A stretch of 64,000 nt of DNA from a candidate division WWE3 bacterium RIFCSPHIGHO2_01_FULL_40_23 (GCA_001772615.1 MEUZ01000004.1:1-64000), one strand, 5' to 3'; shown: positions 39,469-49,403, numbered from the stretch's first letter. The notes: a model not told the origin generated them from the sequence alone. Numbers and translations: made by a program.

Positions 39469-42400
39469 ATGAAAATACACATTAAACAAAAACGCTTCAA
39501 ACTTAAGTCTTTCTTCAGATTGCCAACGTTACTTGGCAGCTTTGTTATTATAATAGTCCTGCTTGTTATTTTCATTCGCCTCACACTGTCGCCTGCGGCG
39601 GCAGCCTGGTTCGATGACTCATACAGCTACCGTGTCAAATTCACCTTCACCCATGACACCGATATTTCCAGTGAGCGCTCTATCACCTACACCCTGGATA
39701 CTCTGGAATTGACCACTGCCAATATCATGCAAGATGACTGTGACGACATCAGGTTCACCGATATCAATGGCAAGATCCTCCGCTTTCAGATGACCGGCTC
39801 CTGTAGTTCCGCCACCAACACTTTTGAAGTCGTCTTTCCCACGATTGTCAATGGCACCAACGTCGGCTACGCCTACTACTCCAACCCCGCCGCCGTCTCG
39901 GCCAGCGTCGACGTCTCCGACGTCACCGCTCTCACTCCCTCCGGCGGCGATCCTTCCGACTCCAACCCCACCGCCAATGACGAAGTCGGCCCCGGCCCCA
40001 TCGCCTACTGGAAATTTGACGAAGGCGCCGAAAACACTTGCTCCGGCGGCAGCAATGACGCCTGCGACAGTGCAAGGGGCACAGGCGGTAATCTAGATTT
40101 GGCCTTCGATAACTCAGCCGGTACCACCCCAGACTACGTCACGGAAGACCGGTGTATTTCCGGCAAATGCGTGATTTTATACGACGACAACGACAACCCT
40201 TACCTCTACACCGCTAACGGCTTTCCATTTCCCACCACGGATTTTACATATTCTTTTTGGTTTCGCCATACCGACACGGCTACCGGTGCCGTAGACGCAG
40301 GCTGGCTAGTACTTTATACAAATAGTGATGGCTCAACCGAATTTGAAATCAGAATAGGTTCCAATCAAAACATCGTTGTAAACACCAACGGAGGAGCCAG
40401 CGAGATTACCAGCGTCGTCACCCTCGACAACGGCCGTTGGTACCATGTTGTCGCTACCAGAACCGGGTCCTCACTAAGCCTTTATCTCAACGGGATTCTC
40501 GACACTCAAGTCTCCAACGCCTCGGCCATGACCTACTCCGGTTGCTCGCTTATTATTGGCACGGACGACCAAGGAGCCGACTGTGCCGTTCCTCTTCTGG
40601 ACGCTGATATTACTAACAATTTCACCGGCTCCATCGACGAACTCAAAGTCTACGATCGTGGATTGACCGCCGCCCAGGTCAAATCCGAGTACTTAATTGG
40701 CACCACAGCTAAGGGCAGCAGCGTTTCTATCTCCGCTCCCCAAGTCAAATATCTCTCCGATGAACTTGACGCTTACTGGCCAATGGACGAGAGCGGAAGC
40801 ACCTCTCCGGTCGACTACAGCGGTTTTCAAAACACCCTCACACGAATCGCCAGCCCCACTATGGTTTCGGCAAAATTTGGTAACGGTGCCGACCTGGAGA
40901 GCGGCAGTTCCCAATACTTCACCAGATCAGACCGCATCGAGTATTCCATCACCGGCAGTTTGACTTTGGCTGCCTGGATCAAGCCCGAATCGGTTACTGC
41001 CTCTACCCTATTCGATATAGTAGGCAAGTTCGACGACGCCAATGAATCCTATCAACTCTCCCAATATGGCGATGAAATCCGCATGTACATCGACTCCAGC
41101 TCCAACTACGCCACCACCGACGCTGCCAATTTGGCCACCGGTACCTGGTATCATGTTGCGGGGGTCTATGACGCCACCAGCCAATCTGTCGCCATTTATA
41201 TCAACGGTTCACTCGCCAGCTCCACCGTCACCGGAACAATACCTAGTGGTATCGGTAACGACGCCGGCGTCTTCCACATCGGCGCCGAGGATTCAACCAC
41301 CGGCGGCGACGCCCCGGGAAACTTTTACGACGGGATAATCGACGAAGTTCGCATGTATAGCCGGGCTCTCCCGGCTAAAGACGTCTCCAGTCTCTACACC
41401 TTCGCCCCCGGCCCGGTCGGCTGGTGGAAGCTCGATGAAAATTCCGGGACCACCGCTTTTGATTCCAGTAACAAAGGCAACAATCTCACTCTCACCAACG
41501 GCCCGGCTTGGGTCCCAGGGAAACAGGGATCTGCCCTCGAATACGACGGTAATACCCAGTGCGCCATCAATTCCGCTACCTCCGGCATCGCCCCCATCAC
41601 CGATATGACAGTCGCGGCCTGGGTCTACGCCCGCGCCCCCGCTGCTGACGACGACGCCATTATTAATCTCTCCGGCACCGACGAGACCGAAGCCGAGAAC
41701 GTCAATTTCTACTTCTTTATCAATGACACCAATAATGTTTTACGCCTCACATGGGAGCACGGAGGGGGCGTCAACGACATCATCAGTTCCACCGTCGCCC
41801 CGGCCATCAAATCCGGACAATGGGTTCATTTCGCCGCCACCCGAAACACCTCCACCAACGAAGTCATGTTCTACGAAAACGGTATCCAGCTGGGAACCAC
41901 GGTTTCTTACACCAACGACCCCTCCGGCGGCACATCCGACCAACGTCTAGACATCGGCCATGAAAGTTCCACCTGTCTCAGCGGAACCAATGAAGGCTTC
42001 AACGGCAAAATCAGCGACGTCATCGTCTATAACTACGTCCGTACAGGGAAGCAAATCATCGAGGACCTAAACGCCGGGCATCCGACCATAGGTACTGTTG
42101 GTTCCTATGTTGCCCATTGGGATATGGATGATGCCACCGGCACAATCGCCCAGGACACTTCTATAAACAATAACGATCTTACTCTTTCTACCGCTTCTTG
42201 GACTCTCCAAGGCAAGTTTAATTCAGCCTGGAATGGTAATGGGACTTCTCGTCTAGCACCGGCTTTAGGCAACAATCCCGATTTTGATTTCTCTGCCACT
42301 GAAGACTTTACTCTCTCCATCTGGTTTAAGTCGGATCTTGCCGGAAACCCAACTGCCACCGAATACCTAGCCGCCAATGGAGGACCTTCCGGTTCTGCAG

Positions 42401-44253
42401 GCTATGCTCTCTATGCTACTGACACCAATGGCTTTATTTGTTTTGGCATAGATGACGACGCCTCTTGGGGACCAGACGTTTCCGCCTGCACAACCTCCGA
42501 TTACTATGACAATACCTGGCATCATATCGTAGGTGTAAGAAATGTCACAGCTGATACTATTTACATCTATATTGACGGAGTATTAAAAGGCCAGACTGCT
42601 GATACCACATCTGCTACCCTGGATAGTAACGGCACTTTTCGTCTTGGCGACATAGACACCGACGACGCGGCTTCCGGGGAGGAGTTGGCAGGCGATTTGG
42701 ATGAGGTCAAAGTCTACCGCCTGGCCCTTTCAGCCTCCGATGTGAAGCTTGAATACAATCGTGCTTCAAGTTTAGTTCTCGGATCTCTCTCGACAGAATC
42801 CGACGGCTTGACCACGACCTCTTCAGCTGCCTCCGCCTTCTGCATCCCCGGCGATACTACTAGCTGTAATCCCCCAGTCGGCTATTGGAAACTGGACGAC
42901 AACACCGGAACCACCGCCGTGGACTCCTCCGGTAATGGCAACAACGGTTCGTTCGTGGGCAGTCCTTCCTGGGGTTCAGGCTGCAAATCCGGTAGCTGCA
43001 TTACCACCCAGATGAACGGGGTAGAAGACAACGTCAACATCCCAAATCCTGCTAACGATGTTTTCGACTTTCCTCCCGGCACAGATTTTACCGCCCAAGT
43101 TTGGGTAAAAATTATTAACAAGGAGGACTATGTCCAACCACTATTTAGGGGAGGTAGCAGCGTGGGAACAAATGGCTATGAGGTGGAGGTCCACACAACT
43201 ACAAAACTGTCCCAATGTGGGTACGCGGACGGTACAACTAGAGATGTCGCTACCGGAACAACTGCCCTCGTTGACGGCCGATGGCATTTTATCTCCTGCG
43301 TCATGGATCGAAATGGCACAGCCACCGGAACAGTAGGACTCCACGTTTTTGTCGATGGGGTCTTGGAAGGTTCAGACACTAGCCTCGGAGCGGTTAATAA
43401 CTTCGACAACACCCGAGCTATAGAAATCGGCGAACGCAGTAATTCTACAGAGTTCGACGGTTCCACCGACATGGCCGCTATCTACAACTACGCCCGTACC
43501 CGAGCCCAAGTCGCCTGGGACTTCAACCGCGGCGTGCCAATAGCCTATTGGGATTTTGACGAATGCCAAGGTGCTACCATTCATGACGCTTCCACCAAGT
43601 CTGATCTGCGTTCTACCGGCATAAACGGCACCATAACCCTGGGAGGGTCACCATCTTTAGGAGACTGCACCACTGCCGCCACTGCATGGGGCAACGGGGC
43701 CACAGGTAAATATAACTCCTCTTTAGATTTTGACGGTTCAGACGATTATATTCTTTTTGGCGACGTTCTTGATCAAACAACGAACGATTTCACTTTTTCA
43801 GCCTGGATTAAAAGGGGTGATGACACCACTAATCACGAAATAGTGTCAAAAGGCGGTGCGGCGGAACCAAGTTATTCCTTTGGCATAGATGGCGCAACCG
43901 ACGTTTTAAGACTCATCGTAAGAGATAGCGGCGGACAAACCACTGCCGATAGTACCCGGACTGTCAACGACACCAATTGGCATCATGTCGTGGTAGTCGC
44001 AGACCGCGATGCCAACGCCACTTTTTATATTGACGGCACTCCAGCAGGGACCGTTGACATTTCGACCAGAACCGGCACTCTTGCCAATGGTGATAACTTT
44101 GAAATAGGACGTTCCCGTGATCAAACAACCGTCGCCAACGGATTAATTGATGATCTGCGTATCTTTAACTACGCTCTTACTGCCACACAAATCAAAATCT
44201 TATATAATCAAAGCAGTTCGGTTAGATTCGGCCCGGAAACAGGCACACCATAA
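39469..44253 (+). CDS. Giant LamG-repeat surface protein (1594 aa)
   Basis: N-terminal TM anchor or signal (~18-40), a DUF2341-like domain (~50-150; FDDSYSYRVKFTF, YAYYSNPAA), then six concanavalin-A-like LamG modules starting near residues 177, 430, 648, 881, 1137 and 1358. Each opens with a variant of AYWKFDE / GWWKLDENSGT and contains a WYHVA / WHHIVG strand and a final DEVKVY / DELRIF strand. LamG domains bind sugars or proteins, so adhesion to a host or neighbour is likely. The gene is visibly richer in C and G than its neighbours, with CGC/GCC/ACC codons, except for an AT-richer stretch around module 4. This suggests acquisition and module shuffling. It splits thrS from infC. Confidence 0.85.
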   Translation: MKIHIKQKRFKLKSFFRLPTLLGSFVIIIVLLVIFIRLTLSPAAAAWFDDSYSYRVKFTFTHDTDISSERSITYTLDTLELTTANIMQDDCDDIRFTDINGKILRFQMTGSCSSATNTFEVVFPTIVNGTNVGYAYYSNPAAVSASVDVSDVTALTPSGGDPSDSNPTANDEVGPGPIAYWKFDEGAENTCSGGSNDACDSARGTGGNLDLAFDNSAGTTPDYVTEDRCISGKCVILYDDNDNPYLYTANGFPFPTTDFTYSFWFRHTDTATGAVDAGWLVLYTNSDGSTEFEIRIGSNQNIVVNTNGGASEITSVVTLDNGRWYHVVATRTGSSLSLYLNGILDTQVSNASAMTYSGCSLIIGTDDQGADCAVPLLDADITNNFTGSIDELKVYDRGLTAAQVKSEYLIGTTAKGSSVSISAPQVKYLSDELDAYWPMDESGSTSPVDYSGFQNTLTRIASPTMVSAKFGNGADLESGSSQYFTRSDRIEYSITGSLTLAAWIKPESVTASTLFDIVGKFDDANESYQLSQYGDEIRMYIDSSSNYATTDAANLATGTWYHVAGVYDATSQSVAIYINGSLASSTVTGTIPSGIGNDAGVFHIGAEDSTTGGDAPGNFYDGIIDEVRMYSRALPAKDVSSLYTFAPGPVGWWKLDENSGTTAFDSSNKGNNLTLTNGPAWVPGKQGSALEYDGNTQCAINSATSGIAPITDMTVAAWVYARAPAADDDAIINLSGTDETEAENVNFYFFINDTNNVLRLTWEHGGGVNDIISSTVAPAIKSGQWVHFAATRNTSTNEVMFYENGIQLGTTVSYTNDPSGGTSDQRLDIGHESSTCLSGTNEGFNGKISDVIVYNYVRTGKQIIEDLNAGHPTIGTVGSYVAHWDMDDATGTIAQDTSINNNDLTLSTASWTLQGKFNSAWNGNGTSRLAPALGNNPDFDFSATEDFTLSIWFKSDLAGNPTATEYLAANGGPSGSAGYALYATDTNGFICFGIDDDASWGPDVSACTTSDYYDNTWHHIVGVRNVTADTIYIYIDGVLKGQTADTTSATLDSNGTFRLGDIDTDDAASGEELAGDLDEVKVYRLALSASDVKLEYNRASSLVLGSLSTESDGLTTTSSAASAFCIPGDTTSCNPPVGYWKLDDNTGTTAVDSSGNGNNGSFVGSPSWGSGCKSGSCITTQMNGVEDNVNIPNPANDVFDFPPGTDFTAQVWVKIINKEDYVQPLFRGGSSVGTNGYEVEVHTTTKLSQCGYADGTTRDVATGTTALVDGRWHFISCVMDRNGTATGTVGLHVFVDGVLEGSDTSLGAVNNFDNTRAIEIGERSNSTEFDGSTDMAAIYNYARTRAQVAWDFNRGVPIAYWDFDECQGATIHDASTKSDLRSTGINGTITLGGSPSLGDCTTAATAWGNGATGKYNSSLDFDGSDDYILFGDVLDQTTNDFTFSAWIKRGDDTTNHEIVSKGGAAEPSYSFGIDGATDVLRLIVRDSGGQTTADSTRTVNDTNWHHVVVVADRDANATFYIDGTPAGTVDISTRTGTLANGDNFEIGRSRDQTTVANGLIDDLRIFNYALTATQIKILYNQSSSVRFGPETGTP

Positions 44254-44301
44254 TAGAAGTCTTGATCTATAAAGGTATTTATGATAACTTAGCTTAGTTT
44301 A

Positions 44302-44811
44302 ATGGATACAAAAAGGTACTTTACCAACGAAAAGATTAGAGCACAGAACCTAAGGATTATTAACTCCAAAGGTGAGAACATAGGGGTGGTGACAAAAGGG
44401 GAAGCTCTAAGGATGGCCAGGGAGGAAAAACTAGATCTTGTGGAAATAGCGCCAAATGCCAACCCTCCCGTAGCAAAGATCCTTGATTTTAAGAAGTTTT
44501 TATATACTGAAAGGAAAAAAGCTTCCGCCGCGAGAGCCCACTCAAAGCAAACTGAACTTAAGGAATTTAAGTTCGGGCCTAATATTGGTTCAAATGATTT
44601 AAATTTAAAGATAGGGAGGGCCAAAGAATTTTTAAAAGGAAAAAACAGGGTTAAATTTACGGTAGCTTTCAGAGGAAGGGAAAACGCTCATCCCGAAGTC
44701 GGGTGGGAAAAAATCAAAAAAGCTATTAGTGAACTGTCAGAGCTTGGGCATCCCGAAGCAGATCCAAGACTGGTTAACAAAATGATTAGCGTAACAATAG
44801 TCGCAAGTTAA
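44302..44811 (+). CDS. infC: Translation initiation factor IF-3
   Basis: 169 residues. N-domain: YFTNEKIRAQNLRIINSKGE, then EALRMAREEKLDLVEIAPNANPPVAKILDFKKF (family hallmark); a Lys-rich linker; C-domain KEFKFGPNIGSNDLNLKIGRAKEFL onward. It blocks premature 50S joining and checks start codons. Starts with ATG. First gene of the classic infC-rpmI-rplT operon (2-bp and 1-bp gaps). Confidence 0.97.
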   Translation: MDTKRYFTNEKIRAQNLRIINSKGENIGVVTKGEALRMAREEKLDLVEIAPNANPPVAKILDFKKFLYTERKKASAARAHSKQTELKEFKFGPNIGSNDLNLKIGRAKEFLKGKNRVKFTVAFRGRENAHPEVGWEKIKKAISELSELGHPEADPRLVNKMISVTIVAS

Positions 44812-44813
44812 AA

Positions 44814-45014
44814 ATGAAATTAAAAAGCAAGAAAACACTCCAAAAAAGAATAAAAGTAACAGGTTCAGGAAAACTTTTAAGAAAAAGGATCAGAACATCT
44901 CATCTTAAGGTTAAGCTTACAGCTGGCCGAAAGCATAGAAAAAGAAGGTATGTCTTAGTAGCGCGTGGTTTTACAAAAACGTTGAAAAACATGCTACCTT
45001 ACAATAGGAACTGA
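44814..45014 (+). CDS. rpmI: Ribosomal protein bL35
   Basis: 66 residues, very basic, with KLKSKKTLQKRIKVTGSGKL and the HLKVKLTAGRKHRKRR core of bL35. It begins 2 bp after infC and ends 1 bp before rplT. Confidence 0.97.
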   Translation: MKLKSKKTLQKRIKVTGSGKLLRKRIRTSHLKVKLTAGRKHRKRRYVLVARGFTKTLKNMLPYNRN

Positions 45015-45015
45015 T

Positions 45016-45363
45016 ATGACAAGAGTAAAAGGTGGTTTTAAAACAAGAAGAAGGCACAAAGAAATTAAAAAGCTTGCTAAGGGTTATTATGGAAGCAGAC
45101 ACAGGCTTTATAAAAGAGCATCGGATGCAGTTTTGCATAGCGGTGAATACGCATTTGCCGGAAGAAGACAAAGAAGAAGAGATTTGAGAAGGCTCTGGAT
45201 CACAAGAATTAATGCGGGTTTAAAACCTTTTAATATTAGATACAGCCATTTCATTAAGTTGCTTAAGGATAAAAATATTGAACTTGACAGAAAAATTCTT
45301 GCGGATTTAGCCGCAACGGATTCTAAAGCTTTTGAAGAAGTGGTGGCAAAGGTAAAACAATAG
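45016..45363 (+). CDS. rplT: Ribosomal protein bL20
   Basis: 115 residues. TRVKGGFKTRRRHKEIKKLAKGYYGSRHRLYKRA is the conserved N-terminal rRNA-binding arm, and RRRDLRRLWITRINAG and YSHFIKLLKDKNIELDRKILADLA form the globular part. Needed early in 50S assembly and, in many bacteria, represses its own operon. Followed by two terminators. Confidence 0.97.
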   Translation: MTRVKGGFKTRRRHKEIKKLAKGYYGSRHRLYKRASDAVLHSGEYAFAGRRQRRRDLRRLWITRINAGLKPFNIRYSHFIKLLKDKNIELDRKILADLAATDSKAFEEVVAKVKQ

Positions 45364-45390
45364 GCAATACTTGAAGGTCTTGCCTTTTTT
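45362..45390 (+). terminator. Terminator 1 after rplT
   Basis: AGGCAA (45362-45367) pairs with TTGCCT (45380-45385), followed by TTTTTT. Confidence 0.8.
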
Positions 45391-45404
45391 AATCGCCAAG
45401 TTGG

Positions 45405-45430
45405 CCCTGGCAAAAGCTAGGGTTTTTTAT
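45405..45430 (+). terminator. Terminator 2 after rplT
   Basis: CCCTGGC (45405-45411) pairs with GCTAGGG (45416-45422), followed by TTTTTTA. Tandem with terminator 1, insulating pheS from the ribosomal operon. Confidence 0.8.
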
Positions 45431-45440
45431 TTTCTAAAGC

Positions 45441-45446
45441 TATAAT
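45441..45446 (+). promoter_or_regulatory. TATAAT -10 box of pheS
   Basis: A consensus -10 ends 11 bp before ATG 45458, with no Shine-Dalgarno. Confidence 0.6.
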
Positions 45447-45457
45447 ATTTAGATTAC

Positions 45458-46462
45458 ATGACGTTTGAGAACTTGCTTTCGGAAATTAAAAAAATCTTAA
45501 AAAGCGTTGACTCGCTTAAATCCCTAAACGAAAAAAAACTTGAAATACTTTCCGGCAAGTGGAGTATTTTAAACAAATTAACTAAGGAATTATCTGAAAA
45601 AGGGGAGGGGGAGCGAAAAAATCTTGGAATAGAAATAAATAAACTTAAAGATGAAGTTGAACAACTTATTACCAAAAAAGAGCAGGAGCTATTTCATAAA
45701 GAGGACACAAAAGAAGAATGGTTTGATGCAACCCTGCCAGTTAAAAAAACCAAAATCGGCCACTTAAGTCCTGACACACAGGTTATCAGGATGATGAACG
45801 AGTTTTTTAAGTATCACGGTTATTCTATTGCAGAAGGGCCGGACATTGAGCTTGATTTATATAATTTTGAAAAAACAAATCTTCCCAAAGACCATCCGGC
45901 AAGAGACCTTCAAGACACTATTTACATAGAAAGTCCCGAAATACTCTTAAGAACACATACATCCAGCGTGGAAACAAGAATACTTTCAACTCATAAACCT
46001 CCTCTAAGATTTGTCGTTCCAGGCGTTTCTTTTAGAAATGAGATTATTAACCCAAGCAACCACGCAATATTCCAGCAATACCAAGGTGTCTGCGTTGACG
46101 AAAATATAAGCATGGCTAATCTTAAAGCAACGCTTGAAGAATTTGCAAAATTTCTGTACGGAGAGGATACCAAAACAAGGTTCAGAACAAAATACTATCC
46201 CGAGGTTGAACCCGGCGCAGGAATGGATATTTTATGCACTTTCTGCAAAGGAGAGGGATGCAGAATCTGCAAAATGCGCGGTTGGATTGAAATACTTGGG
46301 AGCGGAATGATTCATCGAAACCTGCTGGAAAAGTGCGGCCTAGATTATCACAAATGGAGCGGCTTCGCCTTTGGGATGGGATTAGATAGGATTATTATGA
46401 CCAAGTTTAACATCAGCGACATAAGGAGTTTACATGGGGGTAGTTTAGTTTTCGTTGAGTAA
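45458..46462 (+). CDS. pheS: Phenylalanyl-tRNA synthetase alpha subunit
   Basis: 334 residues. N-terminal coiled coil (~1-85), then the class II core: HPARDLQDTIYI, LLRTHTSSVETR (motif 2 region), EVEPGAGMDILC, and motif 3 GFAFGMGLDRIIM. A C-x2-C-x4-C-x2-C knuckle (CTFCKGEGCRIC) suggests a structural zinc, as in some bacterial PheS. Forms the heterotetramer with PheT, encoded 20 bp downstream. Confidence 0.97.
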   Translation: MTFENLLSEIKKILKSVDSLKSLNEKKLEILSGKWSILNKLTKELSEKGEGERKNLGIEINKLKDEVEQLITKKEQELFHKEDTKEEWFDATLPVKKTKIGHLSPDTQVIRMMNEFFKYHGYSIAEGPDIELDLYNFEKTNLPKDHPARDLQDTIYIESPEILLRTHTSSVETRILSTHKPPLRFVVPGVSFRNEIINPSNHAIFQQYQGVCVDENISMANLKATLEEFAKFLYGEDTKTRFRTKYYPEVEPGAGMDILCTFCKGEGCRICKMRGWIEILGSGMIHRNLLEKCGLDYHKWSGFAFGMGLDRIIMTKFNISDIRSLHGGSLVFVE

Positions 46463-46482
46463 ACCTTCACTTGGAACATGAT

Positions 46483-48492
46483 ATGAGAATACCTTTTGGG
46501 TGGCTAAAACAATACGTAGACGTTTACTTGACGCCAAAGGATGTGGCAAATTCCTTGACTCTAATAGGCCATGCTCTTGATAAACCCATTTTTTCCCAAG
46601 AAGGAGACTTTGTCATGGACTTTGAGGATCGCGGAAATAGAGCCGATGTTTCTGGTGTCATAGGCATTGCTAGAGATTTAGCCGCTGTTACAGAAGAGAA
46701 ACTTAAACTTCCGAAACTTTCAGAAATTCCCGAAACCAACAATAAACTGTTCCAGCCTGCAATAAAAGTAGAATCCGATAAAGTTTTAAGATGGAGAGCC
46801 GTCGTTTTTAAAGGCATCAAAGTGGAACCCTCTCCGGACTGGATGCAAAAAAGACTTAAATCTTATGGAATTGAAGTCATAAATAACATAGTGGATATAA
46901 CTAACTATGTAATGATAGAGTTTGGGATGCCTCTGCACGCGTTTGATCTTGATAAAGTTAATGAAATAATCTTAAGAAGCGCAAAAAGAGGGGAAACGAT
47001 GGTTACCTTTGAAGGAACCAAACTTAGTCTTGATGAAAATGATCTAATAGCCGCTGACAAAACTAAACCACTCACTTTGACTACAGCTGTCGGAGGAGCA
47101 GAAAGCGGGATCTCTATCTCAACTAAAAATGTTCTGATTGAAGCAGGACTTTATCATCAAGCAACTGCAAGGCGATCCGCAATCAAACATAACGTCAGAA
47201 ATGAAACTTCAAATAGACTCGGAAAGTATTTACACCCTCATTATTGTGAAATAGCAATAGCCCGTGCCATACAACTTATGAAAGAAGTAACCGGAACTGA
47301 TTGTGAAGAAGTAAGCTTTGATTATTACCCGAAAAAAGAAGACTCTTTAATTTTAAAACTTACAAAAGAGAGATTAAATTTGATTTCAGGAGAAGACATT
47401 CCGCTTAAGACTGCAGGGAAACATCTTGAAGATCTTGGTTTTCTGATTAACGGCATGGATGATAAAAACCTTATTGTAAGCGTTCCGTACTTTAGAACGG
47501 ATGTGGTAAGTGAAGACGATCTAATTGAAGAAGTTTTAAGAATAAAAGGTTATGACACAATTCCTTCATATCTTCCTCAAAAACCTGCTCCGACAAAATT
47601 GCATTTTCCCGAAATGGAACTAGAAGATGAGATAAGAGATATTCTTTCAAAACTTGAATTTAATGAAATTGCGAGTGAACAAATAATTGATATAGAGGAG
47701 TTAAGAAAAATAGGTTTTCTTTTGGAAGAATCAACTTTAAGGGGAGAGCATTTAGTAAAACTTGAAAACTCCTGGAATAAAGAACTTAATATACTAAGGC
47801 CAACACTCCTTCTTAATTTCATAAAATATCTTAGCTCTTATCTTAAACAAGGGGTGGGGGATATAAAACTTTTTGAATGCGGAAAAGTATATAAAGTAAA
47901 CCCCAACAAAAAAGGGTATGAAAAATATCTGGAAGTCAGAAAAGTAGGCATCATGGTAAATTCGGATTTTCTTACACTAAAATCACGCTTAGAAACTTTC
48001 CTTTTAGAATTAGGAATTAAAAATATTTCCTATGAAAAAGAAGAAAACTTCCTTTCAAAATCTCAAAAATCGGCTGTATTAATCTATGACGAGCAAACTC
48101 TAGGCAGAGTAGGGGAGTTAAAACAAAAAGTGGTGGGTGAATTTGGAATTAACGAAGTTATTTCATATTGTGAACTTGACTTAAGAACGATTCTTGAGTT
48201 CACAACGGATAACTTTTCCGGCGAAGTGAAAACATCTTTAGAAAATCTTGTGTCCGAAGACTTTACTTTTACAGTTGATGAACACTTTGAAGTTGGAAAG
48301 TTAGTCAATGAATTGCAGCAAGTTCTAGATATAACGACGTCAATTATTTTTGTGGGAGTTTACAAAGATGAGAAACTAAAAAAAGATAAGAAAAAATCCG
48401 TAACCTTTAATTTTAAATTTCAAATTGACAAATCAAATTGGGAATCAAAAAAGGTGAAACGGCTCTGGGATTCATATTCTCACAGCGCATAA
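46483..48492 (+). CDS. pheT: Phenylalanyl-tRNA synthetase beta subunit, shortened
   Basis: 669 residues against ~790 usually. ATG 46483 gives the normal start MRIPFGWLKQYVD. The EMAP/tRNA-binding domain that normally follows is absent: the chain goes from residue ~45 directly to DRGNRADVSGVIGIARDLAAV. The B3/4 editing-type region (PFEG-like, VTFEGTKL, AVGGAESGISISTKN), B5 (YFRTDVVSEDDLIEEVLRIKGYD), the catalytic-like core and a divergent FDX-ACB domain (EDFTFTVDEHFEVGKLVNEL) remain. Confidence 0.95.
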   Translation: MRIPFGWLKQYVDVYLTPKDVANSLTLIGHALDKPIFSQEGDFVMDFEDRGNRADVSGVIGIARDLAAVTEEKLKLPKLSEIPETNNKLFQPAIKVESDKVLRWRAVVFKGIKVEPSPDWMQKRLKSYGIEVINNIVDITNYVMIEFGMPLHAFDLDKVNEIILRSAKRGETMVTFEGTKLSLDENDLIAADKTKPLTLTTAVGGAESGISISTKNVLIEAGLYHQATARRSAIKHNVRNETSNRLGKYLHPHYCEIAIARAIQLMKEVTGTDCEEVSFDYYPKKEDSLILKLTKERLNLISGEDIPLKTAGKHLEDLGFLINGMDDKNLIVSVPYFRTDVVSEDDLIEEVLRIKGYDTIPSYLPQKPAPTKLHFPEMELEDEIRDILSKLEFNEIASEQIIDIEELRKIGFLLEESTLRGEHLVKLENSWNKELNILRPTLLLNFIKYLSSYLKQGVGDIKLFECGKVYKVNPNKKGYEKYLEVRKVGIMVNSDFLTLKSRLETFLLELGIKNISYEKEENFLSKSQKSAVLIYDEQTLGRVGELKQKVVGEFGINEVISYCELDLRTILEFTTDNFSGEVKTSLENLVSEDFTFTVDEHFEVGKLVNELQQVLDITTSIIFVGVYKDEKLKKDKKKSVTFNFKFQIDKSNWESKKVKRLWDSYSHSA

Positions 48493-48528
48493 CTTATAAA
48501 GACCTTAAATTAGTTAGCCTAAAGTTAG

Positions 48529-48557
48529 TTGAGATTTCGGTAAATTTCTGGTACTCT
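48529..48557 (+). promoter_or_regulatory. Sigma-70 promoter of orphan membrane protein
   Basis: TTGAGA (48529-48534), 17-bp spacer, TACTCT (48552-48557) with a TGG extension. A ~40-nt leader ends in AAAGGAGAT before ATG 48602. Confidence 0.75.
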
Positions 48558-48601
48558 AGCTTTACTTATCGGAGCCGGGACTAATACTGAAAGGAGATAC
48601 A

Positions 48602-49396
48602 ATGGTCACAAAAGCAATTAGTTACACATTAACGTTGAGGTGGGCAACTCCGCTTCTTAAAAGTGTGTGTTGGGACGCTGTTGCGTCTCTTATATACATT
48701 TTGATTGAGCCGAGATTTCAAAATGTTCCATGGTGGATAAGGGCTGCCCTTTGGGTTCCAACAGGATTCTGGTTTGTTGAAGCCCTTAGGAAAGGCCTTG
48801 CAGTGAGTGTGGGGTACGCACTTTTCGGTGTTGGAGTAACCTTCACAAACGGAATTGCAGGATTATTCCTCGGGCAGTATCCAAACGACCTATGGAAACT
48901 CACTATCGCAGTTCTGTGCGGATTATCGGCTATTGCTATCGGTGCAAAGGCGCGAACGGAGGAGGATCAAGTCCCAAATGGCTGGGAGTGGGCCGTTTCA
49001 TATGCACCTGTGGCTGTCATCATTGGTGCTATAGAAGGGGGATATGGGTTCACAAAGCTTGCCCTTCTCGGTTTTCCGCTCGCAGATAGCGGAGGGAGTT
49101 CACTATCCCTATTACTTGAGGGGATTGGACTACACCTTACTAAACAAAGGTACAAAAAGGTTGTGGAGATCATAGCGTGGAGCTTAGCTTTCGCTCCTGC
49201 TTCATACCTTTTCTCCGTTATTCTTCAGGAGCAACAAATCCTTCTAAACACAGCAGTCATTGGAGGGATTCTTAGCGCAATTTTTGCTCCGTTCTTCGAA
49301 AGAATGGTTTACAAAAGCAGACCCAATCTTGTGTACTCTCTTCTCACAGTCACTCTTGGGGTAGTATCCATCTACCTTTTGACATCTTCCTACTGA
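48602..49396 (+). CDS. Orphan polytopic membrane protein
   Basis: 264 residues with roughly seven hydrophobic segments, Gly- and Ala-rich, and several Trp in the N-terminal part (RWATPLL, DAVASLIYILIEPRF, PWWIRAALWVPTGFWF). The middle has GLFLGQYPNDLWKL and YAPVAVIIGAIEGGYGF. No transporter motif recognised. Promoter, Shine-Dalgarno AAAGGAGAT and a strong terminator enclose it, so it is a self-contained unit between pheT and the next genes. Function unknown. Confidence 0.7.
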   Translation: MVTKAISYTLTLRWATPLLKSVCWDAVASLIYILIEPRFQNVPWWIRAALWVPTGFWFVEALRKGLAVSVGYALFGVGVTFTNGIAGLFLGQYPNDLWKLTIAVLCGLSAIAIGAKARTEEDQVPNGWEWAVSYAPVAVIIGAIEGGYGFTKLALLGFPLADSGGSSLSLLLEGIGLHLTKQRYKKVVEIIAWSLAFAPASYLFSVILQEQQILLNTAVIGGILSAIFAPFFERMVYKSRPNLVYSLLTVTLGVVSIYLLTSSY

Positions 49397-49403
49397 TCGA
49401 CAG

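Noticed and set aside
40693..43584. Several 65-100-codon frames inside the LamG protein on both strands
   Set aside because: High GC lowers stop frequency there; the single 1594-residue frame explains the region and the others are shadows.
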